A DNA stretch of 64,000 nucleotides from the NCBI GenBank assembly GCA_028752905.1, contig JAQNBH010000015.1, positions 15,794,169-15,858,168 of the forward strand, in the 5' to 3' direction. Source of the stretch: Cladorhizidae sp. MBARI D1340-BT2 (Eukaryota; Porifera; Demospongiae; Poecilosclerida; Cladorhizidae). Of this stretch, positions 44,641-55,630 are shown piece by piece. A program made the position numbers and the translations under genes. Within the stretch, counting starts at the first letter, position 1. Every line of letters starts with the position of its first letter. The notes under the pieces are model-generated. The model saw nothing but the letters and a program-made list of their open reading frames with translations. It had not been told where the DNA came from and ran no database searches.

Positions 44641-45060
44641 AAAAGTGGTCCAGAACTTCCACTCTCTATTTGACTCCTCTAGATAGGTACTCCTCTAGGC
44701 ACTGTAGATACTCTAGATAGGTCCTCCTCTAGGCACTGTAGATACTCTAGATAGGTAGGTCCTCTTGTAGGTACTATAGATACTCTAAGTAGGTCTTCTG
44801 GATCTGTCCTCTAGTGGCTCCTCTAGGTACTGTAGATACTCTAGGTAGGTCTTCTTGTAGCTCATGTAGGTACTATAGATCCACTAGATAGGTCTTCTGG
44901 ATAGGTCCTCCAGTAGCTCCTCAGGTACATCCTCTATAGATAAATCCTCTAGGCAGGATCTTTAGTAGATCTTCAAGATAGATCCTCCAGGTAAAGGTTA
45001 TCCTCTTCTTAGATCCTCTAGATGGGTTCTCTAGGTAAGGTATGAATATTCTAGACAGAT
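44641..45060. repeat. Irregular CTCTAGGTAGGTC-type repeat
   Basis: Short, drifting units built from CTCTAGATAGGTCCTCCTCT, GGCACTGTAGATA and similar words, ending about 120 bp before the first Dicer exon. Confidence 0.75.
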
Positions 45061-45184
45061 CCTGCATTCCTATCATTCCACATGTTTTAGTTTTGAAATC
45101 AACTTTTGTACAACTTTGAATATTTTGTTTCAGAAATAACATACCTTCTTGTTAGTTATTGTTGTTGTTGTTGTTATTATTTAG

Positions 45185-46690
45185 TTCCACTTGTCAAGCA
45201 GCAGGCAAACTACATTGCTCTTCACACATGCCTCAACGTGGGCCAGTACATCGGAGAAATGGGTGTAGACAACTGGTCCCTGGTCAGGTGGAACGAAGAA
45301 TTTGGAAAGAACCAAGTCCTAGTCATGACCATGACCATCTACAAGAACCTAATCTTGCGCAATATTTTGAAGTTCAGTCAGGTCAACCTTCTCATCTTTG
45401 ACGAGTGTCACCACGCAGTGAAGAACCACGAGTATGTCCAGATCATGCGGCGCTACAAGGATGGGATGGATACGCTGAATCCCACTTGCTTCCTGGGACT
45501 GACGGCGTCTCTGATACCCAGCAAGTGCAAGTTGGGAGATCTCACGAAAAAGATTGAAGACCTTGAAAACACTCTTTGTAGTCGTGCACAGACGGCAGAA
45601 GATATGGCAGAGGTGGCCAAGTTTGCAACTAATCCAGAAGAAGAATGTCTCTATTTCATCCCATCCTATGAGGATTGCGATATCGTCCAACTCAAGAGGA
45701 TTTTGGAAGAGCTTCTGCATTTCTTAGGGAGATTCCCCAAAGAAAAGAAGACCAGTGATATCTATGGAATGGTGAAGCTTAACTTTGAAGACTGTCACCA
45801 TATTTTGATCATTTGGGGATATGGTGCGCTCATCAGTTTGCTGTCAATGCACTAGATGACATCACCAGTTCTATCAAGGAATACGACAGCCATTATAATA
45901 ACAAGGAGGAAGAGATGCTCATTCACTTTGACCACACTCAGATGTGCATGTTTGAAAAGGAGACCAGGACTATGACCACAATGGGTCTCAATAAAATCCA
46001 CATCACAGACAAAGTTAACAAGCTTCTTATACAGTTGGGAGATAGTTCTGTAGCAAGTGGACAGGTGAATGGCCAAGGGAGTCCTTTTCTTCAGCACAGC
46101 AATGGTGGCGGCGGAAATCTTCGTGGAATCATCTTCACCGAGCGACAGACGACAGCTGTTCTCTTGCGGAACGTCATCCAGAAGCAGGGCAAAGATGACG
46201 GTCAGTTGCGACACATTAAATGTGATTGTGTGGTGGGTCACAATGACGCCAGATCTGGCACCTACTTGCGGAGGGAAGCCAAGATGAAGATTAAAAAACA
46301 AGAGGACATCCTTGAAACGTTTCGACGAGGGGGCATCAATCTCCTGGTCTCGACCAGCGTCGTGGAAGAAGGAGTGGACATACCAAAATGCAACATGGTT
46401 GTCCGGTTCGACTTCCCTCAAAATCTCCGTTCGTATGTACAATCTAATGGTCGAGCTCGTGCAAAGATCTCCAAGTACATTCTGCTTATCCCTCAGGATG
46501 AAGCCTCTCGGCTACACCCTCAGCTTCAAGAGTACAACAATCTGGTGGAGGAGCTGCAGGTGGTGTGTCATGCTCGACATGTCGCTGACGAAGAGGAGAT
46601 CCTGAAGCAGCTGAAGGACACATGCAAGCCTTATGAAAACAGCTTTGGTGCAAAGGCCACCATTAATTCTTCTCTGGCCATTGTGTACAG
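45185..46690 (+). CDS. DICER: Dicer exon: helicase domain, with frameshift
   Basis: Begins after TTATTATTTAG with two bases of a split codon, then PLVKQQANYIALHT, the region after helicase motif I. Motif II LIFDECHHAV, motif III GLTAS, then in the second part motif IV-like GIIFTERQTTAV, motif V STSVVEEGVDIPKCN and motif VI YVQSNGRARA are all present. The frame changes between DCHHILI (ending 45810) and LGIWCAHQF (from 45813): the T/G run at 45812-45818 is one base short of keeping frame. Both sides match Dicer, so this is an indel, not an intron. The exon ends with AG before GTAAGT at 46691, after the start of the dimerisation domain. Confidence 0.92.
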
Positions 46691-49600
46691 GTAAGTTCTC
46701 CACTCTAGGTAAACATGAACCACAATTACTCAAACCCTTGCCACTTATGAATAAGTGGGGTGTCAACAAGAACATAAATGAGCAGAATCTTAACAAGCAG
46801 TGACCATGCACAGATGTAGGTCCATGCACAGATGTAGGTCCATGCAACAGACGTAGGTCCATGCAACAGACATAGGTCCATGCACAGACGTAGGTCCATG
46901 CAGAGACGTAGATCCATGCACAGATGTAGATCCATGCACAGACGTAGATCCATGCACAGACGTAGGTCCATGCACAGACGTAGGTCCATGCACAGACGTA
47001 GATCCATGCCCAGATGTATGTCAATGCACAGATTTACTAGGTCCATGCACAGACGTAGGTCCATGCAGAGATGTAGATCCATGCACAGATGTAGGTCCAT
47101 GCATAGACGTAGGTCCATGCATAGACGTATGTAGATCCATGCACAGACGTAGGTCCATGCAGAGATGTAGGTCCATGCACAGACATAGATCCATGCACAG
47201 ATGTATGTCAATGCTCAGACATACTATGTCCATGTGTAGATGTATTTCCATGCACAGACGTATGTCCATGCACAGACGTACTAGGTCCATGCACAGATGT
47301 ACTAGGTCCATGCACAGATGTACTAGGTCCATGCAGAGACATAGGTCCATGCACAGACGTAGGTCCATGACAAGCAAGCAATGTCCATGCACAGATATAA
47401 GTCCATGACAAGCAAGCAATGTCCATGCACAGATGTAGGTCTATGACAAATAAGCAATGTCCAAGCACAGATGTAGATCCATAACAAGCAAGCAATGTCC
47501 ATGCACAGATGTAGGTCCATGACAAGCAAGCAATGTCCATGCACAGATGTAGGTCCATGACAAGCAAGGAATGTCCATGCACAGATGTAGGTCCATGACA
47601 AGCAAGCAATGTCCATGCACAGATGTAATTAATTACAGATCATCTGGTGTATGTGCTAGGTCAGCCAGAAGGGATGGGAAATGGTTAAACTGTTGCTGAG
47701 CAGCGCATGTGAGTGGCAGGCATGGATACGCCATCTACAAATTGCTCTAGTCTCCAGGAAGTGGAGGAAAGACCGACTGGAGAAGACACAGTCACGAACA
47801 AATAGAGGCAGCAAAGACTGCTGCTTAACAAAGAGCAAGGAGCTTAAAATAAGTTCCTGCTTAACGTCCACTTTTTATGGCATTTGTCTGATCTTGGATG
47901 TTGCATTCACCCGTGTAGTATTTCCACGTGCATCTGAGTCGTGTCTTTGTATTTGGCCAGATGTCTCTTAGTTGGTTACAGCACAGTTCTATCTGAGAGA
48001 AAGCACACAGCTATGGACTCCTCAATGAACTCTTAGTTGGTTACAGCACAGTTCTATCTGAGAGAAAGCACACAACTGAGGACTCCTCAATGAACTCTTA
48101 GTTGGTTACAGCACAGTTCTATCTGAGAGAAAGCACACAGCTATGGACTCCTTAATGAACTCTTAGTTGGTTACAGCACAGTTCTATCTTAGAGAAAGCA
48201 CACAGCTATGGACTCCTCAATGAACTCTTAGTTGGTTACAGCACAGTTCTATCTGAGAGAAAGCACACAACTAAGGACTCCTCAATTAACTCTTAGTTGG
48301 TTATAGCACAGTTCTATCTGAGAGAAAGCACACAGCTATGGACTCCTCAATGAACTCTTAGTTGGTTACAGCACAGTTCTATCTGAGAGAAAGCACACAG
48401 CTATGGACTCCTCAATGAACTCTTAGTTGGTTACAGCACAGTTCTATCTGAGAGAAAGCACACAACTAAGGACTCCTCAATGAACTCTTAGTTGGTTACA
48501 GCACAGTTCTATCTGAGAGAAAGCACACAACTAAGGACTCCTCAATGAACTCTTAGTTGGTTACAGCACAGTTCTATCTGAGAGAAAGCACACAATAAGG
48601 ACTCCTCAATGAACTCTTAGTTGGTTACAGCACAGTTCTATCTGAGAGAAAGCACACAGCTATGGACTCCTCAATGAACTCTTAGTTGGTTACAGCACAG
48701 TTCTATCTGAGAGAAAGCACACAACTAAGGACTCCTCAATGAACTCTTAGTTGGTTACAGCACAGTTCTATCTGAGAGAAAGCACACAACTGAGGACTCC
48801 TCAATGAACTCTTAGTTGGTTACAGCACAGTTCTATCTGAGAGAAAGCACACAACTAAGGACTCCTCAATGAACTCTTAGTTGGTTACAGCACAGTTCTA
48901 TCTGAGAGAAAGCACACAGCTATGGACTCCTCAATGAACTCTTAGTTGGTTACAGCACAGTTCTATCTGAGAGAAAGCACACAGCTAAGGACTCCTCAAT
49001 GAACTCTTAGTTGGTTACAGCATAGTTCTATCTGAGAGAAGGCACACAACTAAGGACTCCTCAATGAACTCTTAGTTGGTTACAGCACAGTTCTATCTGA
49101 GAGAACGCACACAGCTATGGACTCCTCAATGAACTCTTAGTTGGTTACAGCACAGTTCTATCTGAGAGAAAGCACACAACTAAGGACTCCTCAATGAACT
49201 CTTAGTTGGTTACGAAGCTAGGCAAGCACTGTTGGTACGCTGGCTAGCCTAGCGATGATTAAATATTAAAAAGGACTCGTGGAATGCTCGTTTGTTTTTC
49301 TAGCTCGCTTGCATTTTGGCCAATGACCATTTTAGCACTTCGCTAGCTGGTACCTCTGTCTTCAAGCTCCTGTACAGCAGGCAATGGTTCTCTCTCGGAA
49401 CACTTCCACTTTATATATGAAAATCATTTGTTGACTTCAGCAAGAGCTGTAGCCATACACTGGAACTGCTATTGCTTCTTGTCGAAGACAGTGACACTTA
49501 TTTGCCACTGTAAATCTCACCATTTCAACGACAATGCTTGCTGCTGTAAGTGAAGCCATTTAGTAAGGCAACCTATTTCTATCTTTGTGCGGACATATCG

Positions 49601-52600
49601 GTTATCGCCCCTAAAAGAGTTTAAAATGGGTATTTAAGCAAGCTGCTGCACCATGCTGTGATCAGAGGAGGTGCATTGTGGTAAAGAATATCAATTGTTG
49701 CTGTTCCTAATTGTTTCACCTTGTGGTAATATATAATTATGCTGACTAGGGTTTACTAACTTTTAGGTATTGTCAGAAGTTACCCAAGGATAGCTACACT
49801 ATCCTCTCTCCTGATTTCAAGTTGCAGAGAAGAAGAGTAGAAGATGCACCTACCCCGGGCCCATATCGCATTCCCAAGCAGAAGGAGGAGTTCCTCACTG
49901 TTCTAACACTGCCTATGAGCTCACCATTGCGGGAACCTATCAAGGTTTGCAAAGTCAAGTTGATTTTGCATGCATATTTATTATTAGTCAAAATATCAAG
50001 ATTGGAAGTATAGAGAAAAAAGCCTATATTCATAACATCCACATGGTTCATAGTATAATTTGGTTTCTGTGTATTGGCTATGTATTTGCCAGGCCTAGCA
50101 TCACTGCAAATAGCTATGCACATACTTGGTGTGCAGCTCACTCTGTTCACCAGCTTATCTAGATTTAGCTGCTCTCTCCAGACATGTCCACTTTGTCTCT
50201 TCCTGTGTCGTAATGTTGTAGATGCTGCTTTTTGGGGGGAAGGGGGGGGGGGGGGGGAGGAGGCTATCTTCCATTTTATTATCCTGCTCTTTCCTGGTAT
50301 GTCCATTCTGTTTTAGTCAGTGTCGGTACTGCTAACAATTTCCTGCTCTCTCCTTGTTCTCTTCTTGGGGCTCTCCTCTCTCGCCTTGTTGTCATGTAGG
50401 GAGGAGCTCTCTATTTATTCCTGTGCAAATCCAGACGGTCCTATTGTCTTTTCTTTCTGTCTTTGTTCGCCATGTTGTCCGGGCTCCCTTTAATCCTTCG
50501 GTAGCTAAGCTGTTTTGTGCAGGGACACCTCTTCCTCTTCCAGCTAGGCACTTGAATACAGCATTGTTCAAAGTAACAAAGTTTAATCATTGGGGAGCAA
50601 TATGCGTAATGAAGTTTCGATGCCTAAAATGTATAATTTTGACCTTTTGCCAATCAATGTACATATGCACAAAAATTAATGTTTTGTTTGTAAACAAATT
50701 AATATAATATTGCACGGTTTTCCCCTCACTAACCTGATAATTCAGTCAGCCCATCTAGCAAGTGATCTCACTCACAACGTCCAACGTGTCCTGTCAAGTT
50801 CCGTATGGTCTTCAATACCCTGGCAATTCAGTCAGCCAGCAATCAGCGTCTGATGGATGACTCTTAGCGTGCTTCCTCTCTTCAGGAAAGCTACTTCCAT
50901 TAAAACAAAGACCTTCTCTCTCAGCCATAATTAACGCATACATTTTCTACTTCAGAATCAATCATCCTGTTGTGCATCCACGATACAAGTGGTGGCCTCT
51001 GTAAATAGCACATATGTACACTTGTACAAGTGAGAGATACAAAACAAGAGACTTGCAAGGTGCTTCAGGTTGCACACTGTGGCAGGCATCCATTTCTGGT
51101 AGTTATATTGGCCTCGGTGTCATGACTATATGATGGTGTATGGTCTAATTTAAAGTTTGTCCATGGTGGATGGGCATGTGTGCTACATCGGTTATCCGAT
51201 CATTCTTTGCTCCCAACATGATCAGACAACTGCCTTTCTATATATATATATATATAACAGAGCCCACCAAGCAGAGCTCGGAAGTTGGCTACAACTCGAT
51301 TGTGTTATTATCATTAATTTATCTGACTGCATGAATTATTAAGGGGGAGTGGTTTCCAACCAAGAGACTGGCAGACAAGTCGGCTGCCCTTTGCGTTGTG
51401 AGGCAGCTGGACGAGGCAGGGGAGCTAGATCGCCACCTAAAGCCAAACGTCAAGGAAGAGGACTCCGACGATGACGATATACGGGAGGAGAAGAATAAAC
51501 CGAATGCTGGCACAGAGAGACGCACTAGCCTCTATCCAAATATGGTACATACCAAGAATCCATGCAAAATAATGTACAGTACTTGTGCTCCGAGTGGATT
51601 CAGCTATAAAAACAATGTTTGATTTATTATGGGGATATTTGTTTTCCTTTTAGAAGAGTCATACTTATTATTTATGTTAATTATTATCGTGGTTGTTGTT
51701 GTTGTTGTTTACAACTGTGACAACACCCAAAGCCTCTGATAAGCATATATGGACACAGTGTCTATTGACAAAAATTCACACGGTCACTTATGATGAGCAA
51801 TTTATGTGGTCGCCAACTTCACACCATTTGTCTTGCCCTTCTCCTCAAGGTTGCACCGGCCCTGAGTGGATGTTTCCCTGTGTGTGGTGGGCCTATCAAC
51901 TTTCTCTACGTATTTGTCATTACTGAAGCTACCACAGGGTACTTGCATTTATCAACTAATGAAGCCATTGGTCAACTCTCATTCGGAATTCTGTCTAGCA
52001 AACCCCTTCCACACTTAAAGGTATTTTTTAACATTTTTAGCTATATGATGATATAATTATTATTTATTTTTTACGTATTAGATTCCAGAGTACTCTATTT
52101 ATGAAGAGGACAGAGAGTTGCATGTGAAGATCTCCAAGTACCACAAGACCGTTTCCTTGGATACACAAGAATTAGAAATGCTGAAATGTGCCATTTTTAA
52201 TGAGGTGCTCAAGATCAGACCATCCTGGCTGAAGTGTGTCTTCGATCCCGCAGAAAGAAACTACCTTGTGATTCCTCTTCGAGTGATTCCTACTATATAT
52301 AGTGATCCCTTGGCCCCTTCACTCGAGGTTTACATAGATGTGGAGTCAGCCCAACTTCTAGCTAGCATTGTTCCTTCTTCTCAGAGTTATCCTAGACCAG
52401 CCGACAGCATGAAACCTGTCGAGTGGACCATGCCACCGTAGAGATTCAACAACACCATCGTCATACCAAACCACAATGACAAACAAACACTGCACGAAGT
52501 CATAGAAGTGTCTGCTACTATCAACCTCTCATCCCCTTTCCAGGACACGTCCATCGCAACAACTTACCTGGACTACTTTACCAAAAAGTACGGATGCAGC

Positions 52601-55250
52601 TTCACAGATCTTTCACAGCCTGCACTCAAGTGCAGGGTGTTGGGAAGTTCTTCTTCTTACCTCCAGCTGCTGACGTCTCGCTTCAAGAGCACTAGAGGAA
52701 AAGACACCAAGAAAAGCAGCAAGAGAGGTAGGGTCATTGAGCTCTTCCCAGAGCTGTGCAGTTTATACCCATTGCCTGCCAACCTGTGGAAGCTGATCCG
52801 CTGCATCCCTTCGATCCTGTGGCGGGTCGAGAGCATCCTTACTGTTGATGCCCTTCACTTGAGGATCTCCAGTGACACGGGAATCGGTCTACTTCCTGAA
52901 GGCTCTGAGCTCACCACTCACACCAACTTCAGGGGCTACAAGGACATGGGATATGGCGACCTATCTACCCAGAAATACATCCCAGGTCAGCAGGATCAGT
53001 ATTCCCATCAACAAAGCGAGCCTGCTATGGTAACTCTTAACGACTGTAACCCATTGGATCCCCCTCTTCGTAGTCCAGACAACGCCCTCTTGCTTCAAGC
53101 TCTCACGACCAAGAGTGCCGGAGATTCTGTGAACCTTGAGAGACTCGAAACTCTCGGAGACTCCTTCCTTAAGTTCTCCACCACCATCTTCCTTTTCTTT
53201 GACAGATTTTCTGACCACAAGGGAAGACTCACTAGTGCCAGATCGAGAAGGGTGGGAAACTTCAACTTGTACTACTTGGCCAAGTGCCGAGAGATCCCCA
53301 AGTCCATATTCTCATCGACGTTCGACCCTCGTCAGATGTGGATTCCACCCTGTTTTGTTTTTAGAGAAGATGAGCAAAGTCTTCAAACAACATCTGATGC
53401 TTGTCAAATGGATCAATCAGTTGCTCCAAGTCAGGGTGACGAATTGACAACAGCATCAGCTAGAGAGCCTCAGTCCCAAACTCCCGTGTCTGACCACAAG
53501 AAGCATTACCTCCATCACAAGCTTTCAGACAAGGGGGTGGCAGATTGCATGGAGTCACTAATTGGTGCCTACTTGGTGTCTGGTGGGATTCATGCTGGAC
53601 TGAAGGTGATGGTTTGGATGGGGATCAAGATCAACACAGAGAAAGAACTTGATGAGGAAGCCAGGTCCACCAGCGAGGAAGGAGAAATAAGAGATGATGA
53701 TGACATGGATGTATCACCATTTGAGTATAGAGAGATTGGTCTGAAAACAAAACCATCCTTGCTTGACTCCAGCCACTCATATTCTCATGCTCCATGTGCT
53801 AAGCAGCCAAAGATGATAAGGAACTCTTCCTTGTTTATCCGAGACTCAGCAACTATCCTGAGAAAGTTTTTCAGACCTCCTTCATGGTGCTGGAGCACTG
53901 AACTCGAGCATAAACAAAATGTTGAGCTGAATCGACTCCTGAATATTGCTTTGGGGGGAAAAGAGATCATCGGTTGGCATTTCAGAGATCGCAGGCTCCT
54001 TTTGCAGGCCCTCACGCACGCTTCCTACACAAAGAACCGACTAACTGATAGTTACCAAAGGCTAGAGTTTCTTGGGGATGCAGTTTTGGATTACCTGATC
54101 ACGTGTCACATCTACTCAACTTTCCCCGAGTATGGACCGGGAAAGATTACCAGCATGCGTTCCGCTCTCGTCAACAATATCACTTTCGCAGAAATGGCCG
54201 TTGAGTTGAAGCTGGACTCTGCCATACTGCACAACTCACCATATCTTTTCAAGCAGATGGAGCTGTACTTGAATGCTGTCAAAAAGTTATCTCCGAAGAA
54301 CAGCAAAAGCCATTGCAGTGAGATATTTTATGAATCATCAAGTTCTGCAAACGAGGAAGATCAGGTATGTATATTGTTATTTCCATTTTTCATCGACACA
54401 GACTTGGTACTGTTTCGTGAATATTATTGCATAACCACCCCTTCTCAGGAACCCCACAACATGGCACTCTCTCTATGAGCAGCTTCTTAGAACATTAAAT
54501 TAAATATAGTGGGCTTGATTTGCCTATTAGAACTTTGCATGCTCAAGTTAATTTGTCCCAATTTTTTATTCATTTTTTATGTCGCTTTTTTTTCACAGCT
54601 AATATCACATGATCACATGTATTATCACATGTATAAGTAGGTGTGGCCAAGTTTACAGCTAGTACCACATGTATGAGTAGGTGTGGCCAAGTTTACAGCT
54701 AGTACCACATGTATGAGTAGGTGTGGCCAAGTTTACAGCTAGTACCACATGTATGAGTAGGTTGCCAAGTTTTTGCCATAACCGAGTACCACAATTGTTG
54801 AGTTCCACAGCTACGTTAGTGGACAGTTTCTGAGCTGCCTGGACAAGGGAGGTCCCACTTAACTCCAGCCCTGAAGTGGTTGCACTTGCCCGGACCTCAC
54901 CCTAGCAGGAGTGCACTTTTTCCCTTCCTTATAACTGTGTGTCTTACCATAGCCATAGTTCAAACCATTCCTGTCCCTAGTAGTTAAGCAAGCATTTCCA
55001 CACCCAAATTACTTGCAAATATTATTAACTGTGCGAATAGATCTCTGGGAATCCAGCGATGGACGACGCAAATGACTCCATACAATTTGAGGAGGAGGTG
55101 GAGGAAATAGACCCTCCCAAGGTTCTTGGAGATGTTCTGGAGTCTCTGGCTGGAGCCATCTTTATGAACAGCGGCCTCTCCTTGGAAAGTGTGTGGTCGG
55201 TGCTTCGGCCTCACTTTGACAAGATAATTGGTAATTTGAGGAACTATTAG
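45185..55250 (+). CDS. DICER: Dicer ribonuclease gene, 5' end missing, six exons visible
   Basis: Dicer cuts double-stranded RNA into small RNAs. Six plus-strand exons (45185-46690, 49767-49944, 51344-51544, 51850-52020, 52082-54364, 55041-55250) cover the helicase from just after motif I, the dimerisation domain, PAZ and both RNase III domains, with phases that agree at every junction. Introns are 3076, 1399, 305, 61 and 676 bp. Two defects stand out: a one-base shortfall in the run at 45812-45818 that shifts the helicase frame, and an in-frame TAG at 52439-52441 in the PAZ region. The ATP-binding Walker A exon is not recognisable upstream. No double-stranded-RNA-binding domain follows RNase IIIb. 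It could be a recent pseudogene, or a working gene with two sequence errors. Confidence 0.92.
46795..47635. repeat. Compound minisatellite in Dicer intron, 18-bp and 38-bp units
   Basis: First part: 18-bp units GTCCATGCACAGACGTAG (about 25). Second part: 38-bp units combining GTCCATGACAAGCAAGCAAT with GTCCATGCACAGATGTAG, about 7 copies. The second type clearly arose from the first by insertion of the ACAAGCAAGC segment. 18 is a multiple of 3, hence the long open frames on both strands. Confidence 0.94.
47976..49212. repeat. 65-bp minisatellite in Dicer intron, about 19 copies
   Basis: Units TCTTAGTTGGTTACAGCACA then GTTCTATCTGAGAGAAAGCA and CACAGCTATGGACTCC..., extremely uniform. Variants CAGCTATGG and CAACTAAGG alternate irregularly. 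Confidence 0.95.
49213..49766. other. Dicer intron, nothing recognised
   Basis: Unique sequence between the 65-bp array and the next Dicer exon. Confidence 0.4.
49767..49944 (+). CDS. DICER: Dicer exon: dimerisation domain (DUF283)
   Basis: One base completes the arginine codon from the previous exon, then YCQKLPKDSYTI... to MSSPLREPIK, matching the family pattern RYCARLP ... INSPLR. Acceptor AACTTTTAG; donor GTTTGC is weak. Ends in phase 0. Confidence 0.88.
49945..51343. other. Dicer intron with G run
   Basis: A G run at about 50240-50258 and a (TA)n tract near 51240-51256. No coding signal. Confidence 0.45.
51344..51544 (+). CDS. DICER: Dicer exon: end of dimerisation domain, acidic linker
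   Basis: 67 codons, phase 0, starting GEWFPTKRLADKSAALCVVRQL and running through GELDRHLKPN into the acidic stretch EEDSDDDD. The same order (RLAE..[20 protein letters not shown]) is found in animal Dicers. Acceptor ATTATTAAG, donor GTACAT. Confidence 0.87.
51850..52020 (+). CDS. DICER: Dicer exon: platform region before PAZ
   Basis: 57 codons. INFLYVFVITE and FGILSSKPLPHLK correspond to CYLYVIGMVL and FGILTAKPIPQ of animal Dicers. Acceptor TCCTCAAG at 51848-51849; donor GTATTT. Phase 0 at both ends. Confidence 0.85.
52082..54364 (+). CDS. DICER: Dicer exon: PAZ, RNase IIIa, most of RNase IIIb; in-frame TAG
   Basis: A single exon of 761 codons, open except for TAG at 52439-52441. Sequence on both sides of the stop (WTMPP before; RFNNTIVIPNH after) is conserved with the Dicer PAZ region, so splicing the stop out would remove domain sequence. 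After PAZ (about 52380-52690) comes the conserved linker with PANLWKLIRCIPS. RNase IIIa has NLERLETLGDSFLK (53130) and DKGVADCMESLIGA (53530). RNase IIIb has QRLEFLGDAVLDYL (54060). The catalytic acidic residues that I can check in both domains are present. A Ser/Glu-rich insert separates the two RNase III domains. Acceptor CGTATTAG, donor GTATGT after GAAGATCAG, phase 0. Confidence 0.93.
54600..54765. repeat. Minisatellite, about 40 bp, 4 copies, in the last Dicer intron
   Basis: Units GTAGGTGTGGCCAAGTTTAC then AGCTAGTACCACATGTATGA. Confidence 0.9.
55041..55250 (+). CDS. DICER: Dicer last exon: end of RNase IIIb
   Basis: 69 codons plus TAG, from acceptor GCGAATAG. It holds VLGDVLESLAGAIFMNSG, which completes the RNase IIIb active site (Asp and Glu). 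The protein ends at GNLRNY, about 20 residues later, without the C-terminal double-stranded-RNA-binding domain of human Dicer. A GTAATT within the last codons could be an unused donor; I saw no dsRBD exon downstream. Confidence 0.88.
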   Translation: MSGNPAMDDANDSIQFEEEVEEIDPPKVLGDVLESLAGAIFMNSGLSLESVWSVLRPHFDKIIGNLRNY

Positions 55251-55364
55251 AGAGTGGACTATATAGCATTCCTTATATTGTTTTGACCCACTTTTGAATT
55301 GAAAGACATGATAACCACACCCTCTGTCCCCCACCCCACAAGATAAAAGCTAGATGGCTAATAT

Positions 55365-55630
55365 TCACATTGGTAACTTCTCAGCAGCCTTGAGGCTGGT
55401 TCACAATATGCTGCTCGCACTAGAGAAGTGACATGGCAACTGTTGGTATTATTAACATGAAGTAACTTCTCAGCAGCCTTGAGGCTGGTTCACAATATGC
55501 TGCTCGCACTAGAAAAGTGACATGGCAACTGTTGATATTATTAACTGAAGTAACTTCTCAGCAGCCTTGAGGCTGGTTCACAATATGCTGCTCGCACTAG
55601 AGAAGTGACGCGGCAACTGCATGATATTAC
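55365..55630. repeat. Tandem repeat, about 91 bp, 3 copies
   Basis: Units from GTAACTTCTCAGCAGCCTTG through GTTCACAATATGCTGCTCGC to AACATGAA, just after the Dicer stop codon, so possibly in its 3' UTR. Confidence 0.9.

Noticed and set aside
52430..52510. Short intron that would remove the TAG in Dicer
   Set aside because: A GT overlaps the stop, but the sequence that would be removed is conserved PAZ region and no pyrimidine-rich acceptor follows.
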